The notes under the pieces were generated by a model. That model was given only the letters and a program-made list of their open reading frames with translations. It searched no databases and was not told where the DNA came from. The translations under genes were made by a program, and so were the position numbers. A stretch of DNA of 30,713 nucleotides. Source: Clostridia bacterium (lineage in GTDB: Bacteria; Bacillota_A; Clostridia; Christensenellales; Aristaeellaceae). The number at the start of each line of letters is the position of its first letter. The first letter of the stretch is position 1. Below, one piece after another: positions 16,618 through 25,567 of the stretch. Where the stretch lies: the NCBI GenBank assembly GCA_017509065.1, contig JAFWQM010000208.1:1-30713 (forward strand). Direction: 5' to 3'.

Positions 16618-18249
16618 ATGAAAAAACTGTTGGCTTTGGCCCTGGCACTGTGCATGGTGCTGAGCGCCATGCCCGCCCTGGCGCTGGATCTGCTGCCTGC
16701 GGGCGACACTTATCCTCTCAACAGCGACAAGGTGATCACCTGGTACAACCAGAACAACATCAATCCCCATGAAAAGTTTGCCAGCGCGGACGAATCCCCC
16801 TTCCATACCGGCCTGGAAAAGATTTTCGGTGTAGACATCGAATGGATCTTCCCCACCACCGGCTCCAACGACAGCGCTTACACCCAGGTGCTTCTGGCCG
16901 ATCCCACCGACCTGCCTGACATCATGGGCGGCTACTTCTCCGCCAATGCCAGCCAGTACATTGACGATGAAGTGATCTGGGACCTGACCCCCTATATCGC
17001 CGAATACGCTCCCGCCTACTACGCCTTCCTGCAGAGCCATCCCGACTATGATAAGGCCATGAAGACGGACGACGGCAAGTATTATTCCTTCGGCTTCTTC
17101 CGGGAAGACGGCGGCTGGAACGACAGCTACCAGGGCCCCGTGGTGCGCACGGACTGGCTGGAAGAATGCGGCCTGGCGGTTCCCAAGACCATTGCCGAAT
17201 TTGAAAACGTGATACGCGTGTTCAATGAAAAGTACGGCGCCAAGTTCGATTCCGGCTACGGCTCCCGTTGGAAGCAGTGCGGTCTGGCGGGCGCGTTCGG
17301 CACCTATGCCAACTCCGTGCTGGATTACGCCTGGTATGTGAAGGACGGCAAAGTGGGCCTGTCCCAGGCGGACGAAGGCTGGCGCAATTACCTGTCCTGG
17401 CTCAACGGCCTGTGGACCGAGGGCCTGATCGACCAGGATATCCTGTCCGAAGACGATACCACCATCAAGACCAAGGTGCATAACGATCTGTGCGGCATCG
17501 CCCTCACCTCCATGGGCCAGATGAACAACTGGAACAAGGAGCGCGTTTCTGACGGCAAGGAACCCGTTTGGATGGGCATTCCCTACCCCACCGACAATGA
17601 AGGCAACATCACCTCCATCTTCGGTGGCCTGGGCATCGGCAGCCAGACCAACGTGATCACCAAGTGCGCCGACGAAGATACCATGAAGCTGTGCCTGCAG
17701 ATGCTGGACTACGCTTTCACCGCCGAAGGCTTCCTGTACTGGAACTACGGTGAAGAAAACGTGTCCTGGGTGATGGGCGACGACGGCATCCCGAAGTTCA
17801 CTTCTCTGGTGACCGACGACGCCGACACCGACCCTATGACCAAGTACAACGGCACCACCTGGGGCCGCGAAGGCATCCAGGCCACCAACCTGCTATACCT
17901 GAAGAACAGCCAGGCCGCCATCGAGGCCAACGACACCTGGTTCTATCTGTTCGGCAAGGACGAATACTTCTCCGATCCCGCCGTGTATGAAAAGACCCTG
18001 GACGTGACCGGCCGCTGGCGCTTCCCCTCCAGCATCACCTACACCACCGAGGAATCCGACGAGCTGGACCTGATCGCCGCCAACCTGGGAAGCTTCGTGG
18101 AGCAGAGCTACGCCGAGTTCCTGAACGGCACCAAGGACATCAACGACGACGCCGTGTGGCAGACCTATCTGAACGGCCTGGAAACCTACAACCTGTCCCG
18201 CATCCTGGAGATCCGCCAGGCTGCCTATGACCGGTACGCGGCCCGTTAA
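16618..18249 (+). CDS. ABC transporter sugar-binding protein, secreted
   Basis: The 543-residue protein has a typical signal peptide (MKKLLALALALCMVLSAMPA, then LALD) with cleavage expected after ALA near residue 22. No standard lipobox is seen, so how it is held at the surface is unclear. The mature part fits the large family 1 extracellular solute-binding proteins of the LplA/oligosaccharide type, with NSVLDYAWYVKDGKVGLSQA and an aromatic-rich ligand region. It would catch an oligosaccharide and hand it to the two permeases downstream. The ribosome site AAGGAGG lies seven bases before ATG. Codon use is strongly biased to C-ending codons (AAC, ACC, GGC), more so than in its neighbours, which suggests high expression. 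Confidence 0.92.
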   Translation: MKKLLALALALCMVLSAMPALALDLLPAGDTYPLNSDKVITWYNQNNINPHEKFASADESPFHTGLEKIFGVDIEWIFPTTGSNDSAYTQVLLADPTDLPDIMGGYFSANASQYIDDEVIWDLTPYIAEYAPAYYAFLQSHPDYDKAMKTDDGKYYSFGFFREDGGWNDSYQGPVVRTDWLEECGLAVPKTIAEFENVIRVFNEKYGAKFDSGYGSRWKQCGLAGAFGTYANSVLDYAWYVKDGKVGLSQADEGWRNYLSWLNGLWTEGLIDQDILSEDDTTIKTKVHNDLCGIALTSMGQMNNWNKERVSDGKEPVWMGIPYPTDNEGNITSIFGGLGIGSQTNVITKCADEDTMKLCLQMLDYAFTAEGFLYWNYGEENVSWVMGDDGIPKFTSLVTDDADTDPMTKYNGTTWGREGIQATNLLYLKNSQAAIEANDTWFYLFGKDEYFSDPAVYEKTLDVTGRWRFPSSITYTTEESDELDLIAANLGSFVEQSYAEFLNGTKDINDDAVWQTYLNGLETYNLSRILEIRQAAYDRYAAR

Positions 18250-18325
18250 ACGATTTCATTTCTGAATCCCCAAGAGGCGCTTATCTGTAACATGAGCCTC
18301 TGACCTCGTGGCGTTTAATGCCAGG

Positions 18326-18360
18326 AAAGGCGGGAGGTGCGCAAGCGCTTCCCGCCTTTT
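18326..18360 (+). terminator. Strong intra-operon hairpin between binding protein and permease
   Basis: AAAGGCGGGA pairs with TCCCGCCTTT around a 15-base loop that can itself pair (GCGC-AAGCGC), and is followed by TTTT and a T-rich stretch. It lies in the 153-base gap after the solute-binding protein gene. As a partial terminator or as a 3' RNA stabiliser it would keep the binding protein in excess over the permeases, a known feature of such operons. Confidence 0.75.
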
Positions 18361-18402
18361 CCAGTTTTATCGAAACCATTTTTAGAGCAAGGAGGCAAAA
18401 CC

Positions 18403-19374
18403 ATGCAGATCAAAGCCAAGCAGCCTTCTGCCCCTGTCAACCGGAAAACCTTTTCCCTGGGCCATCGGCTGAGCCGGGATTGGAAGCTGAACAAATGGAA
18501 GTATTTCCTCATTCTACCCGTACTGGTCTATTTAGCGCTGTTTTGCTATAAACCCATGTACGGCCTGGTGATCGCGTTCAAAAATTTCAAGGTCACAAGG
18601 GGCATTGAAAAGAGCGCCTGGATGACGCCCTGGTATTACTGGTTCGAGCAGTTTTTTACCGGCCCAAATTTCTGGCCCCTGCTTCGCAACACGTTCTTTA
18701 TCAGCGGGCTGACCATCCTGTTTGGCTTCCCCGCGCCCATCATTTTGGCCCTGCTGCTGAATGAAGTGCACAACAACAAATTCAAGCGTACCGTGCAGAC
18801 CATTACCTATATGCCCTACTTCATTTCCATGGTGGTCACCTGCTCGCTGATCAAGGTATACTGCCAGCAGAACGGCCTGTTCAGCCAAATCAGTGTGTTC
18901 TTCGGGGGCACGGCCCAGAATTATCTGGTGAACCCCAGCTACTTCCGCACCATCTATGTGCTGTCCGACATTTGGCACGGCATCGGATGGAACTCCATTA
19001 TTTATCTGGCAGCTCTATCTGGCATTGACCAGGAGCAGTACGAGGCCGCCCGCATCGACGGGGCCAACCGCTTCCAGCAGCTTTTGCATATCACCCTGCC
19101 GGGACTGCTGCCCACCATCATGATCCTGTTCATCCTGCGCATGGGCAACATCCTGAACGTGGGCTACGAAAAAATCCTGCTGCTGTACAATCCCTCCACC
19201 TACGAGGTGGCGGACGTGATTTCCACCTACACCTACCGGCTGTCCTTCGGCGGCGGGAACCCCATGTATTCCATGTCCACGGCTGTGGGGCTGTTCAACA
19301 CGCTGGTGAACATCGTGTTCCTGCTGATCACCAATTATTTCAGCCAGCGGTTCACCGAATCCAGCCTGTTCTGA
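18403..19374 (+). CDS. ABC transporter permease, LplB type
   Basis: The 323-residue inner membrane protein has about six hydrophobic helices, starting with YFLILPVLVYLALFCYKPMY, and the cytoplasmic coupling loop EAARIDGANRFQQLLHITLP, the EAA motif of binding-protein-dependent permeases. It matches the LplB/UgpA-like half of Gram-positive oligosaccharide importers. The start at 18403 has AAGGAGG seven bases upstream; an in-frame upstream ATG-like extension (from 18337) lies partly inside the hairpin and is rejected. It forms a pair with the next gene, and no ATP-binding subunit is encoded nearby, so a shared MsmX-like ATPase from elsewhere must drive it. Confidence 0.93.
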   Translation: MQIKAKQPSAPVNRKTFSLGHRLSRDWKLNKWKYFLILPVLVYLALFCYKPMYGLVIAFKNFKVTRGIEKSAWMTPWYYWFEQFFTGPNFWPLLRNTFFISGLTILFGFPAPIILALLLNEVHNNKFKRTVQTITYMPYFISMVVTCSLIKVYCQQNGLFSQISVFFGGTAQNYLVNPSYFRTIYVLSDIWHGIGWNSIIYLAALSGIDQEQYEAARIDGANRFQQLLHITLPGLLPTIMILFILRMGNILNVGYEKILLLYNPSTYEVADVISTYTYRLSFGGGNPMYSMSTAVGLFNTLVNIVFLLITNYFSQRFTESSLF

Positions 19375-19390
19375 CGGGGAGGGAATGAAA

Positions 19391-20311
19391 ATGACAGAAA
19401 AGAAAGAAATCAACGCTGTGAAGCATGGCATGGCCATCAAGCGCAGCACCGGCGATAAAATATTCGATGTGTTCAACACCCTCATTCTGTTGGCCCTTTG
19501 CTTTGTCACCCTGTATCCCATGTGGTACTGCCTGTGCGCCAGCTTTACCCAGAACAGCTACCTGGTGGCCCACCAGGGCACCATCATTTGGCCCCATGGG
19601 TTCAACACCGGGTCCTATTCCCTGGCCTTCACCCATCCGCTGCTTCTGTCCGGCTACAAGAACATTTTGATCGTGCTGGTAGTTTCTCTGCCCATCAATA
19701 TCATCCTGACCCTGTTCGCCGGCTACTTCATGGCCTCCAAGGGCGTGTTCTTCAAGCCCCTGATCCAGTTCATTATCATGTTTACCATGTTCTTTTCCGG
19801 CGGCATGATCCCCGCTTACTTAAACATCCGGGACCTGGGGCTGTATAATTCCCTGTGGGCGTTGATTCTGCCCGGGGCCATGAGCGTGTATAACTCCATT
19901 ATCTGCCGCACCGCCATTCAGGGCGTGCCCGAAAGCCTGACGGAATCGGCCTACATCGACGGGGCCAACGATTTGATCATCGTGTTCCGCATCATCCTGC
20001 CCTTGATCATGCCCACCATCGCCGTGCTGCTTTTGTACTACGGCGTGGGCCACTGGAACAGCTGGTTCAACGCCTCCATTTACCTCAAAGACAACGATAA
20101 ATTGCCCATTCAGAACATCATGCGCGCCATCCTGATCGCCAATTCCAGCGTGCTCAATTCCGCCGCCGCGGAAAACGACCAGGTGAACGAATTCGCCGAA
20201 TCCATCAAGTATTCTACGATCATTCTCACCACCGTACCCGTGCTGTGCATTTATCCCTTCCTGCAAAAGTACTTCGTGAAGGGCGTCATGGTGGGGGCTG
20301 TGAAGGGATGA
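19391..20311 (+). CDS. ABC transporter permease, YtcP/AraQ type
   Basis: The 306-residue membrane protein is the second permease. It has six predicted helices, beginning with NTLILLALCFVTLYPMWYCL, and the EAA-type loop ESAYIDGANDLIIVFRIILP. C-terminal features (FLQKYFVKGVMVGAVKG) are typical of the YtcP/LplC family. It begins 16 bases after the first permease. Two ATG codons are close: that at 19385 is only two bases from the ribosome site GGGGAGG, so the ATG at 19391, eight bases away, is preferred. Together the two permeases form the channel for the sugar caught by the 543-residue binding protein. Confidence 0.93.
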   Translation: MTEKKEINAVKHGMAIKRSTGDKIFDVFNTLILLALCFVTLYPMWYCLCASFTQNSYLVAHQGTIIWPHGFNTGSYSLAFTHPLLLSGYKNILIVLVVSLPINIILTLFAGYFMASKGVFFKPLIQFIIMFTMFFSGGMIPAYLNIRDLGLYNSLWALILPGAMSVYNSIICRTAIQGVPESLTESAYIDGANDLIIVFRIILPLIMPTIAVLLLYYGVGHWNSWFNASIYLKDNDKLPIQNIMRAILIANSSVLNSAAAENDQVNEFAESIKYSTIILTTVPVLCIYPFLQKYFVKGVMVGAVKG

Positions 20312-20327
20312 CAGAGGGGGACACAAA

Positions 20328-21488
20328 ATGAGCTTTAACATTGTAAAACGCTTTCCCGATCCCGCCTGGCTGGACGGTATGGCCCACAAGCTGGACGCAA
20401 AAATGCAGTTTGCCGTTCAGAAGGCCCGGGAAGTCAGCTTTATTCCCTATTCCACCGAAAACGGACAATGGAAGGAAACAGGTATCGGCTGGTGGACCAA
20501 CGGCTTTTGGCCCGCCGCCATGTGGCAGATGTACCGGGCAACAGGGAAAGAGCTTTACCGGGAGGAAGCCATCCGGGCCGAAAAAATGCTGGATGAAGCC
20601 CAGAGAGACTTCAAAAATCTGAGCCATGATGCGGGCTTTATGTGGCTCATTCATTCCGGGGTCCGGTATCATTTGGAGCAGAACCCCGACAGCTTTGACC
20701 GTACCCTGTTTGCCGCTCATATGCTGGCTTCCCGGTTCAATCCCAGCGGTTTTATCCGTGCCTGGAACGACAACGGGAAAGAGAACCGGGCGGGCTGGGC
20801 CATCGTGGACTGCATGATGAACCTGCCCTTGCTCTACTGGGCCTCCCAAGTCACCGGCGATCCCCGCTTCAAGCTGATCGCCATGGCCCACGCCGATACC
20901 ACCATGCGCACCTTTGTGCGCCACGACGGCAGCTGCAACCATATCGTGATCTTTGATCCCGTCACCGGGGAAACGCTGGAAACTATCGGCGGCCAGGGCT
21001 ATGAAAACGGCTCAAGCTGGAGCCGGGGCCAGGCCTGGGCGCTGTACGGCTTTGTTTTAAGCTTCCTGCATACCGGAAAGCAGGAATACCTGGATACCGC
21101 CAAGCGGGTGGCCCATTACTTCATCAGCCAGATCACCGACGATTATATTCCCCGCTGCGATTTCAGGCAACCGGAGGAACCGGAAATCAAGGATAACGCG
21201 GCGGGCAACATTGCCGCCTGCGGCCTGCTGGAGCTGTGCCAAATCGTACCCGACAGCGAAGCGAAATCCTATTATGACGCCGCCGTTCGCATTCTGAAGG
21301 CTCAGGAAGAAAACTGCGCCGATTGGTCGGAAAAATCTCCCGCCATTTTCACAAAGTGCACCTCCGCCTATCACGATCTGACCGGGCGGCACATCACCAT
21401 GCAGTACGCGGATTACTATTTCATCGAAGCCATTGGCAAGCTGCGGGGCGAACAGCTGCTGTTCTGGCATTCAGAAAGAACAGAATAA
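20328..21488 (+). CDS. GH88 unsaturated uronyl hydrolase
   Basis: This 386-residue enzyme fits glycoside hydrolase family 88, which hydrates the double bond of the 4,5-unsaturated uronic acid left by polysaccharide lyases and so frees the next sugar. The (alpha/alpha)6 barrel shows WWTNGFWPAAMW, the two Asp positions of the family (SHDAGFMW, D101; WAIVDCMMNLPLL, D161) and the later SSWSRGQAWALYGF and AAGNIAAC motifs. There is no signal peptide, so it works on imported fragments. It starts 16 bases after the permease gene with AGGGGG upstream. Known substrates in the family include fragments of hyaluronan, chondroitin, heparin, alginate, gellan and xanthan. The sequence alone does not decide among them. 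Confidence 0.92.
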   Translation: MSFNIVKRFPDPAWLDGMAHKLDAKMQFAVQKAREVSFIPYSTENGQWKETGIGWWTNGFWPAAMWQMYRATGKELYREEAIRAEKMLDEAQRDFKNLSHDAGFMWLIHSGVRYHLEQNPDSFDRTLFAAHMLASRFNPSGFIRAWNDNGKENRAGWAIVDCMMNLPLLYWASQVTGDPRFKLIAMAHADTTMRTFVRHDGSCNHIVIFDPVTGETLETIGGQGYENGSSWSRGQAWALYGFVLSFLHTGKQEYLDTAKRVAHYFISQITDDYIPRCDFRQPEEPEIKDNAAGNIAACGLLELCQIVPDSEAKSYYDAAVRILKAQEENCADWSEKSPAIFTKCTSAYHDLTGRHITMQYADYYFIEAIGKLRGEQLLFWHSERTE

Positions 21489-21572
21489 TTTCATTTGCAG
21501 GAAAGGTCGGCACAAGCGCAGAATGATGAACAGTCGGCTTTTCCTATTTTTATTATCATCAGGAGGAACGAT

Positions 21573-23687
21573 ATGAAAGCTTCTGAACGGGTGGAAGCCC
21601 TGCTCGTCCAAATGACGATCGAAGAAAAAATAGCCCAGATGGTGCAGATTCCTTACGCCCAAACCGGGCGGGAAGAATCCCTGCGCTGGGCCAAGCTGGG
21701 CGCAGGCTCCTTTTTGCACGTCCTGGGCGATAACGCCCGGGAAATCCAGCAGGCCGCGCTGCATACGCGCCTGGGTATCCCGGTGCTCTTTGGCATCGAC
21801 GCGGTGAGGGGCCACGCTCTCAACGACCATGCCACCATATTTCCCACCCAATTGGCCTGCGCGTGCAGCTGGGATCGGGAAATCGTCCGGGAAATGGGGC
21901 GTGTGACCGCCCGGGAGGTGGCAACCGATGGCCTGCATTGGACCTTTTCGCCCCTTTTGTGTTTATCCCGGGATCCCCGCTGGGGTCGGGTGAATGAAAC
22001 CTTTGGGGAGGATCCCTATCTGACCGGGGAATTGGCCGCCGCCCTGATCGAGGGCTATCAGGGGGACGATTTGGCTTCCCCGGAGAGCATCGCCGCCTGC
22101 GCCAAGCACTTTATCGCCTACGGCGAAGCCACCGGGGCCCGGGATGCCAATGATTCCTCCGTCACCTACCGAAAGGTGCGGGAAGTGTTCCTGCCACCCT
22201 TCCAAAAAGCCGTGGACGCGGGCTGCGCCACTTTTATGACGGCCTATGGCGCCATTGACGGCACGCCGCTGACGGCGGATCGGCACATGCTCCGGGATAT
22301 CCTGCGGGACGAAATGGGCTTTGACGGCTTAGTGGTCACCGATTGGAGCAATGTGACCAGTCTTGTTCGGAATCAGCATGTGGCGGCAGATGGGGAGGAG
22401 GCCTCCCTTCTGGCGGCGCTGGCCGGCAACGATATGATGATGAACAGCCCCGAATTTTATGAATGCGCCCTGCGCCTGGTGCGGGAAGGAAAATTGGATG
22501 AAGCGGTCATTGATGGAGCCGTGCGCCATATCCTGACGGTCAAAGAGCGGATGGGCCTGTTTGAGCATCCCGAAAAAACTGGCGTGCCGGGCTGCATAGG
22601 CTGCCAGGAGCACCAGCAAGCCGCCCTGACCGCCGCCCGCCGCAGCGTGACGATGCTGAAAAACAACGGCGTGCTGCCTCTCCAGAAAGCGAAAAAAATC
22701 GCCGTCATTGGCGCAAACGGCAATGATATCCGGGCACAGTATGGCGATTGGACGTATTTTACCCATCCCCGGCCTACGCCTCGGCAGGATGCGGTGCGGC
22801 CTTATACCACCATTTGGGAGAGCGTAAAAAAATTGGCCGAAGAAAACGGCATGGCATGTGAATACGCCTATGGCTGCGGCCCCGTTCCCTCCACAAGGGA
22901 CGATTTGGAAGACGCTGTTCAGGCCGCACAGGGAGCGGACGCGATCATTCTGGTGGTGGGGGATGAAATCAGCCAGATCGGGGAAGCCAAGGACCGGGCC
23001 AACCTGATGCTCTCCGGAAGCCAGATTGCTTTGTTTGCCCGTCTGCGGGAACTTCGTGTTCCCATCATCACCGTGCTGCTTTCCTCCAAGCCCCTGGCCC
23101 TTGGCGCGGTCGCTGATGAAACGGACGCGCTGATCGTTGCATTTAACGGCGGGGCCCACGGGGGCCAGGCCGTCGCGGAAGCGATTTTCGGCGTTCTGAA
23201 TCCGTCTGGTCGCTTGCCCATCTCCTTCCCCCGCCACTCCGGCCAGGTGCCCGTTTACTACAATCAATTGCCCGGCTGGCACGGCGGAAATTACTGCGAT
23301 CTTCCCCAAACACCCCAGTTCGCGTTCGGGGAGGGCTTATCCTACACGGATTTTTCCTATGCTGAGCTTTGGGTGGATGAAAATACCCTGACCGCTTCCG
23401 TGCGCGTAACGAATACGGGAAACCGCGCCGGGCTGGAAACCGTGCAGGTGTATTTCAGGGATTGCGTTTCCTCCGTGCTTACGCCGGTCAAGAGCCTGAC
23501 CCAGTACCGGCAAATTTTCCTGGAGCCCGGCGAGTCCCGGCAGGTTGCGTTCCAACTGAGCCGTTCCGATTTTTCTTTGGTGAACCAAAGGGAAGAACGC
23601 GTGACAGAGCCGGGAGAATTTATCCTCATGATCGGCCACAGCTCCCGGGATGAAGAACTGCTGCAAGCGCATTTTTGCCTAAAATAA
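21573..23687 (+). CDS. GH3 beta-glycosidase
   Basis: The 704-residue cytoplasmic enzyme has the three-domain GH3 layout. The TIM barrel (residues 1-330) has LGIPVLFGIDAVRGHA, SRDPRWGRVNETFGEDPY, the KHF motif AACAKHFIAYGEATGARD and the nucleophile Asp in GFDGLVVTDWS (D257). The alpha/beta sandwich domain (about 360-570) starts LTAARRSVTMLKNNGVLPL. A fibronectin III-like domain (about 605-700) contains LTASVRVTNTGNRAGLETVQ. Activities in the family are beta-glucosidase, xylosidase, and others. The start at 21573 has AGGAGG six bases upstream; the frame is open further back but the earlier part has no ribosome site. It follows GH88 by 84 bases. Confidence 0.92.
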   Translation: MKASERVEALLVQMTIEEKIAQMVQIPYAQTGREESLRWAKLGAGSFLHVLGDNAREIQQAALHTRLGIPVLFGIDAVRGHALNDHATIFPTQLACACSWDREIVREMGRVTAREVATDGLHWTFSPLLCLSRDPRWGRVNETFGEDPYLTGELAAALIEGYQGDDLASPESIAACAKHFIAYGEATGARDANDSSVTYRKVREVFLPPFQKAVDAGCATFMTAYGAIDGTPLTADRHMLRDILRDEMGFDGLVVTDWSNVTSLVRNQHVAADGEEASLLAALAGNDMMMNSPEFYECALRLVREGKLDEAVIDGAVRHILTVKERMGLFEHPEKTGVPGCIGCQEHQQAALTAARRSVTMLKNNGVLPLQKAKKIAVIGANGNDIRAQYGDWTYFTHPRPTPRQDAVRPYTTIWESVKKLAEENGMACEYAYGCGPVPSTRDDLEDAVQAAQGADAIILVVGDEISQIGEAKDRANLMLSGSQIALFARLRELRVPIITVLLSSKPLALGAVADETDALIVAFNGGAHGGQAVAEAIFGVLNPSGRLPISFPRHSGQVPVYYNQLPGWHGGNYCDLPQTPQFAFGEGLSYTDFSYAELWVDENTLTASVRVTNTGNRAGLETVQVYFRDCVSSVLTPVKSLTQYRQIFLEPGESRQVAFQLSRSDFSLVNQREERVTEPGEFILMIGHSSRDEELLQAHFCLK

Positions 23688-23709
23688 ACGCAAAGGAAGG
23701 AAGCGGGCC

Positions 23710-25431
23710 ATGCGGCAATCGATAGATACCCTCAAGGGCAGGATGGAAAGTCTGTTTTGGAAAATCGCGGAGGAAAAAGAAAAAATCGTCATCGACGGCG
23801 TGCCGGGGTACAATGAAAAAGCCCAGTTCACCAATGGAAAGGTGATCAATTTATGCTCCTTCGTGGTCCTGGATATGCTCAAGGGAACGGAAAACGAGGA
23901 AAAAGGGCTTCGGGCGCTCAAAGAAATCATCCATTTTACCGCCCGGATGAAGATGGAAACCTGGGGCATCTTAAACGCCATGGAGGGGCTGTACCGCCTG
24001 GCTGCAAACGGGGCGCTGGATGCCTGCGCGGACGCGGAAACCATGGAAATCCTGAAAAGGTCCCTGGACTGGCGAACCTTCGTGGACGCGGACAAGGATT
24101 TTGCCCTGATCGATAAGCCCACCAATTATTACGGGGTCGCCTTCGGCATTGCCCGGTACCGGGAACTGCTGGGCTGGGAAAAAGTAAAATACAGCGAAAT
24201 CCTGCTGAACCGGCTGATGGCGCATATTTCCCGCTATTCCGGTCCCTATGATTTTATGGATGAAACGCCGGGGCAAGGCCGCTTTGACCGTTACAGCATC
24301 CTGATCCCCGCAGAAATCACCGCCCTGGTGCTGGATACCCGCTGGCAGGAGCCGGAGCTTATGCGCAATATGCTGCGAAGCTCCTGCCAGATCGTACTGC
24401 GCCTTGCCAATGCGGAAGGGACGGGCTTTCCCTATGGCCGCAGCATCGGGGCCTACGGGGAAACCGCCGCGCTCCAGATTCTTTCCACGGCTGCCGCCCT
24501 GGGCGGGATTTTTTCCGAGGAGGAAGAAAGAATCGCCTACGGCTATTGCTGCCGCATCATCCAACGCATGGTCCATTTTTGGTACGATGAGGAAATGCGC
24601 TCCATCAACCTGTGGGAAAAGGGCCGTCGCACGGATGGCTACCGGAACAAAAACCGCATTTTGGGCGAAAATATCAGCCTGTCCATGCAACTGATCGGCG
24701 CGATGGAGCAATGGGTCCAGCACGGCTATACCTGGGAAAAAGAACCGGAAGGGTGGGAAAACCTGCTTGCCGCCCTCCCGCCCTATGCTGTCACCCTGTT
24801 CGCCGATGACCCGCTGCCCCGCTGCCTGGTCACCGTGCGGGACGGAGGCGCGGTGTGGCAGCTGCCCATTATCAGCGGGGGAAACGATTATTTCGATCGG
24901 GACCCCTATCTGCCTGTGCCCCGGGCCAATCTTTTGCTGGAAGCAGTGCCGGATGTGACGCACGGCGCGTGGCTGCCGTGCCTGGAAATGCGGGATGGGG
25001 CCCTGCTGCTGTCCGCGGCCTACGCGGATTTAGCGAAAATGGAACCGATAGAAAACGGCTGCCGCGTTGCCATCCGCCAAAATGGCTTTGTTCTGGCTGG
25101 GAAGCGGCCCATGGAAAGGATCGCCGGGGCTCAAATCCAAACGGCTTACACGTTCCGGCGCGGCAGCATCCTGCGAGAGGATGAAATCCGATTATCCCCC
25201 GAGCTTTTGGAGCGGGTTTCCTGCCTGCGGCTGATCTGCGATGAGATGGCGGGAACCATCCGGGCAAGCGGGTATGAAACGGAAACACGCCTTTCCTATG
25301 CCCAGGCTGCCGCGGCCGGCATCTGTCTGGATACGCCCCACGGTTCCTGCCGCGAAATGATCCGGTACGAAAAAAAGGTCCTGCCAAAGGATGGCAGGCT
25401 CCGCGTTGCCTGGCATTTGCTTTATCCCTAA
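23710..25431 (+). CDS. Uncharacterised 573-residue protein, possible (alpha/alpha)-toroid carbohydrate enzyme
   Basis: I do not recognise a named family. The protein is soluble, without signal peptide, helix-rich over residues 1-350 and beta-rich at the end. The first half has repeated aromatic and helical stretches (CSFVVLDMLKGTENEEKGLR; PTNYYGVAFGIARYRELLGW; GRFDRYSILIPAEITALVLD; FPYGRSIGAYGETAALQI; GYRNKNRILGENISLSMQLI). The beta part carries VTHGAWLPCLEMRDGALLLS and ends TPHGSCREMIRYEKKVLP. This architecture recalls polysaccharide lyases and hydrolases with an alpha toroid plus beta-sandwich, and also DUF2264-like proteins. Being last in the importer-GH88-GH3 operon, it may be the intracellular lyase or another glycan-processing enzyme. 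That is inference. Start ATG has AAGGAAGG about ten bases upstream. Confidence 0.8.
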   Translation: MRQSIDTLKGRMESLFWKIAEEKEKIVIDGVPGYNEKAQFTNGKVINLCSFVVLDMLKGTENEEKGLRALKEIIHFTARMKMETWGILNAMEGLYRLAANGALDACADAETMEILKRSLDWRTFVDADKDFALIDKPTNYYGVAFGIARYRELLGWEKVKYSEILLNRLMAHISRYSGPYDFMDETPGQGRFDRYSILIPAEITALVLDTRWQEPELMRNMLRSSCQIVLRLANAEGTGFPYGRSIGAYGETAALQILSTAAALGGIFSEEEERIAYGYCCRIIQRMVHFWYDEEMRSINLWEKGRRTDGYRNKNRILGENISLSMQLIGAMEQWVQHGYTWEKEPEGWENLLAALPPYAVTLFADDPLPRCLVTVRDGGAVWQLPIISGGNDYFDRDPYLPVPRANLLLEAVPDVTHGAWLPCLEMRDGALLLSAAYADLAKMEPIENGCRVAIRQNGFVLAGKRPMERIAGAQIQTAYTFRRGSILREDEIRLSPELLERVSCLRLICDEMAGTIRASGYETETRLSYAQAAAAGICLDTPHGSCREMIRYEKKVLPKDGRLRVAWHLLYP

Positions 25432-25465
25432 GACGCCATTCAACTGCCAGAAAACTTATGTTGCG

Positions 25466-25510
25466 TCGGCAGGGAGGTCCTATATTCAACGGGCCCCCTG
25501 CCGGTGCTTT
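25466..25510 (+). terminator. Terminator at the end of the importer/GH operon
   Basis: CGGCAGGGAGG pairs imperfectly with CCCCCTGCCG across a loop of about 17 bases, and GTGCTTTTAA follows. It starts 35 bases after the stop codon of the 573-residue protein, so it probably ends the plus-strand operon that begins at 16504. Confidence 0.7.
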
Positions 25511-25567
25511 TAATACTGTCGATACTTAAAAGTAATATATATCAAAGCATTTTTCAGAGAAAAAAAG

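Noticed and set aside
16540..17481. Long minus-strand frame (313 codons) opposite the solute-binding protein
   Set aside because: It mirrors the strong codon bias of the real gene, has low-complexity Gly/His/Val-rich sequence and no ribosome site.
21499..21556. Terminator between GH88 and GH3
   Set aside because: A weak stem (AGGAAAGG against CTTTTCCT) with a T-rich tail can be drawn, but the loop is long and the pairing poor, so I left it out of the features.
22329..23309. Minus-strand frame of 326 codons opposite the GH3 gene
   Set aside because: It lies wholly inside a well-supported GH3 gene and has no recognisable motif; a shadow of high GC codons.
23971..24963. Minus-strand frame of 330 codons opposite the 573-residue protein
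   Set aside because: I compared both strands because the plus-strand product is unknown. The plus strand has the ribosome site, operon spacing, terminator and normal protein composition; the minus frame has none.
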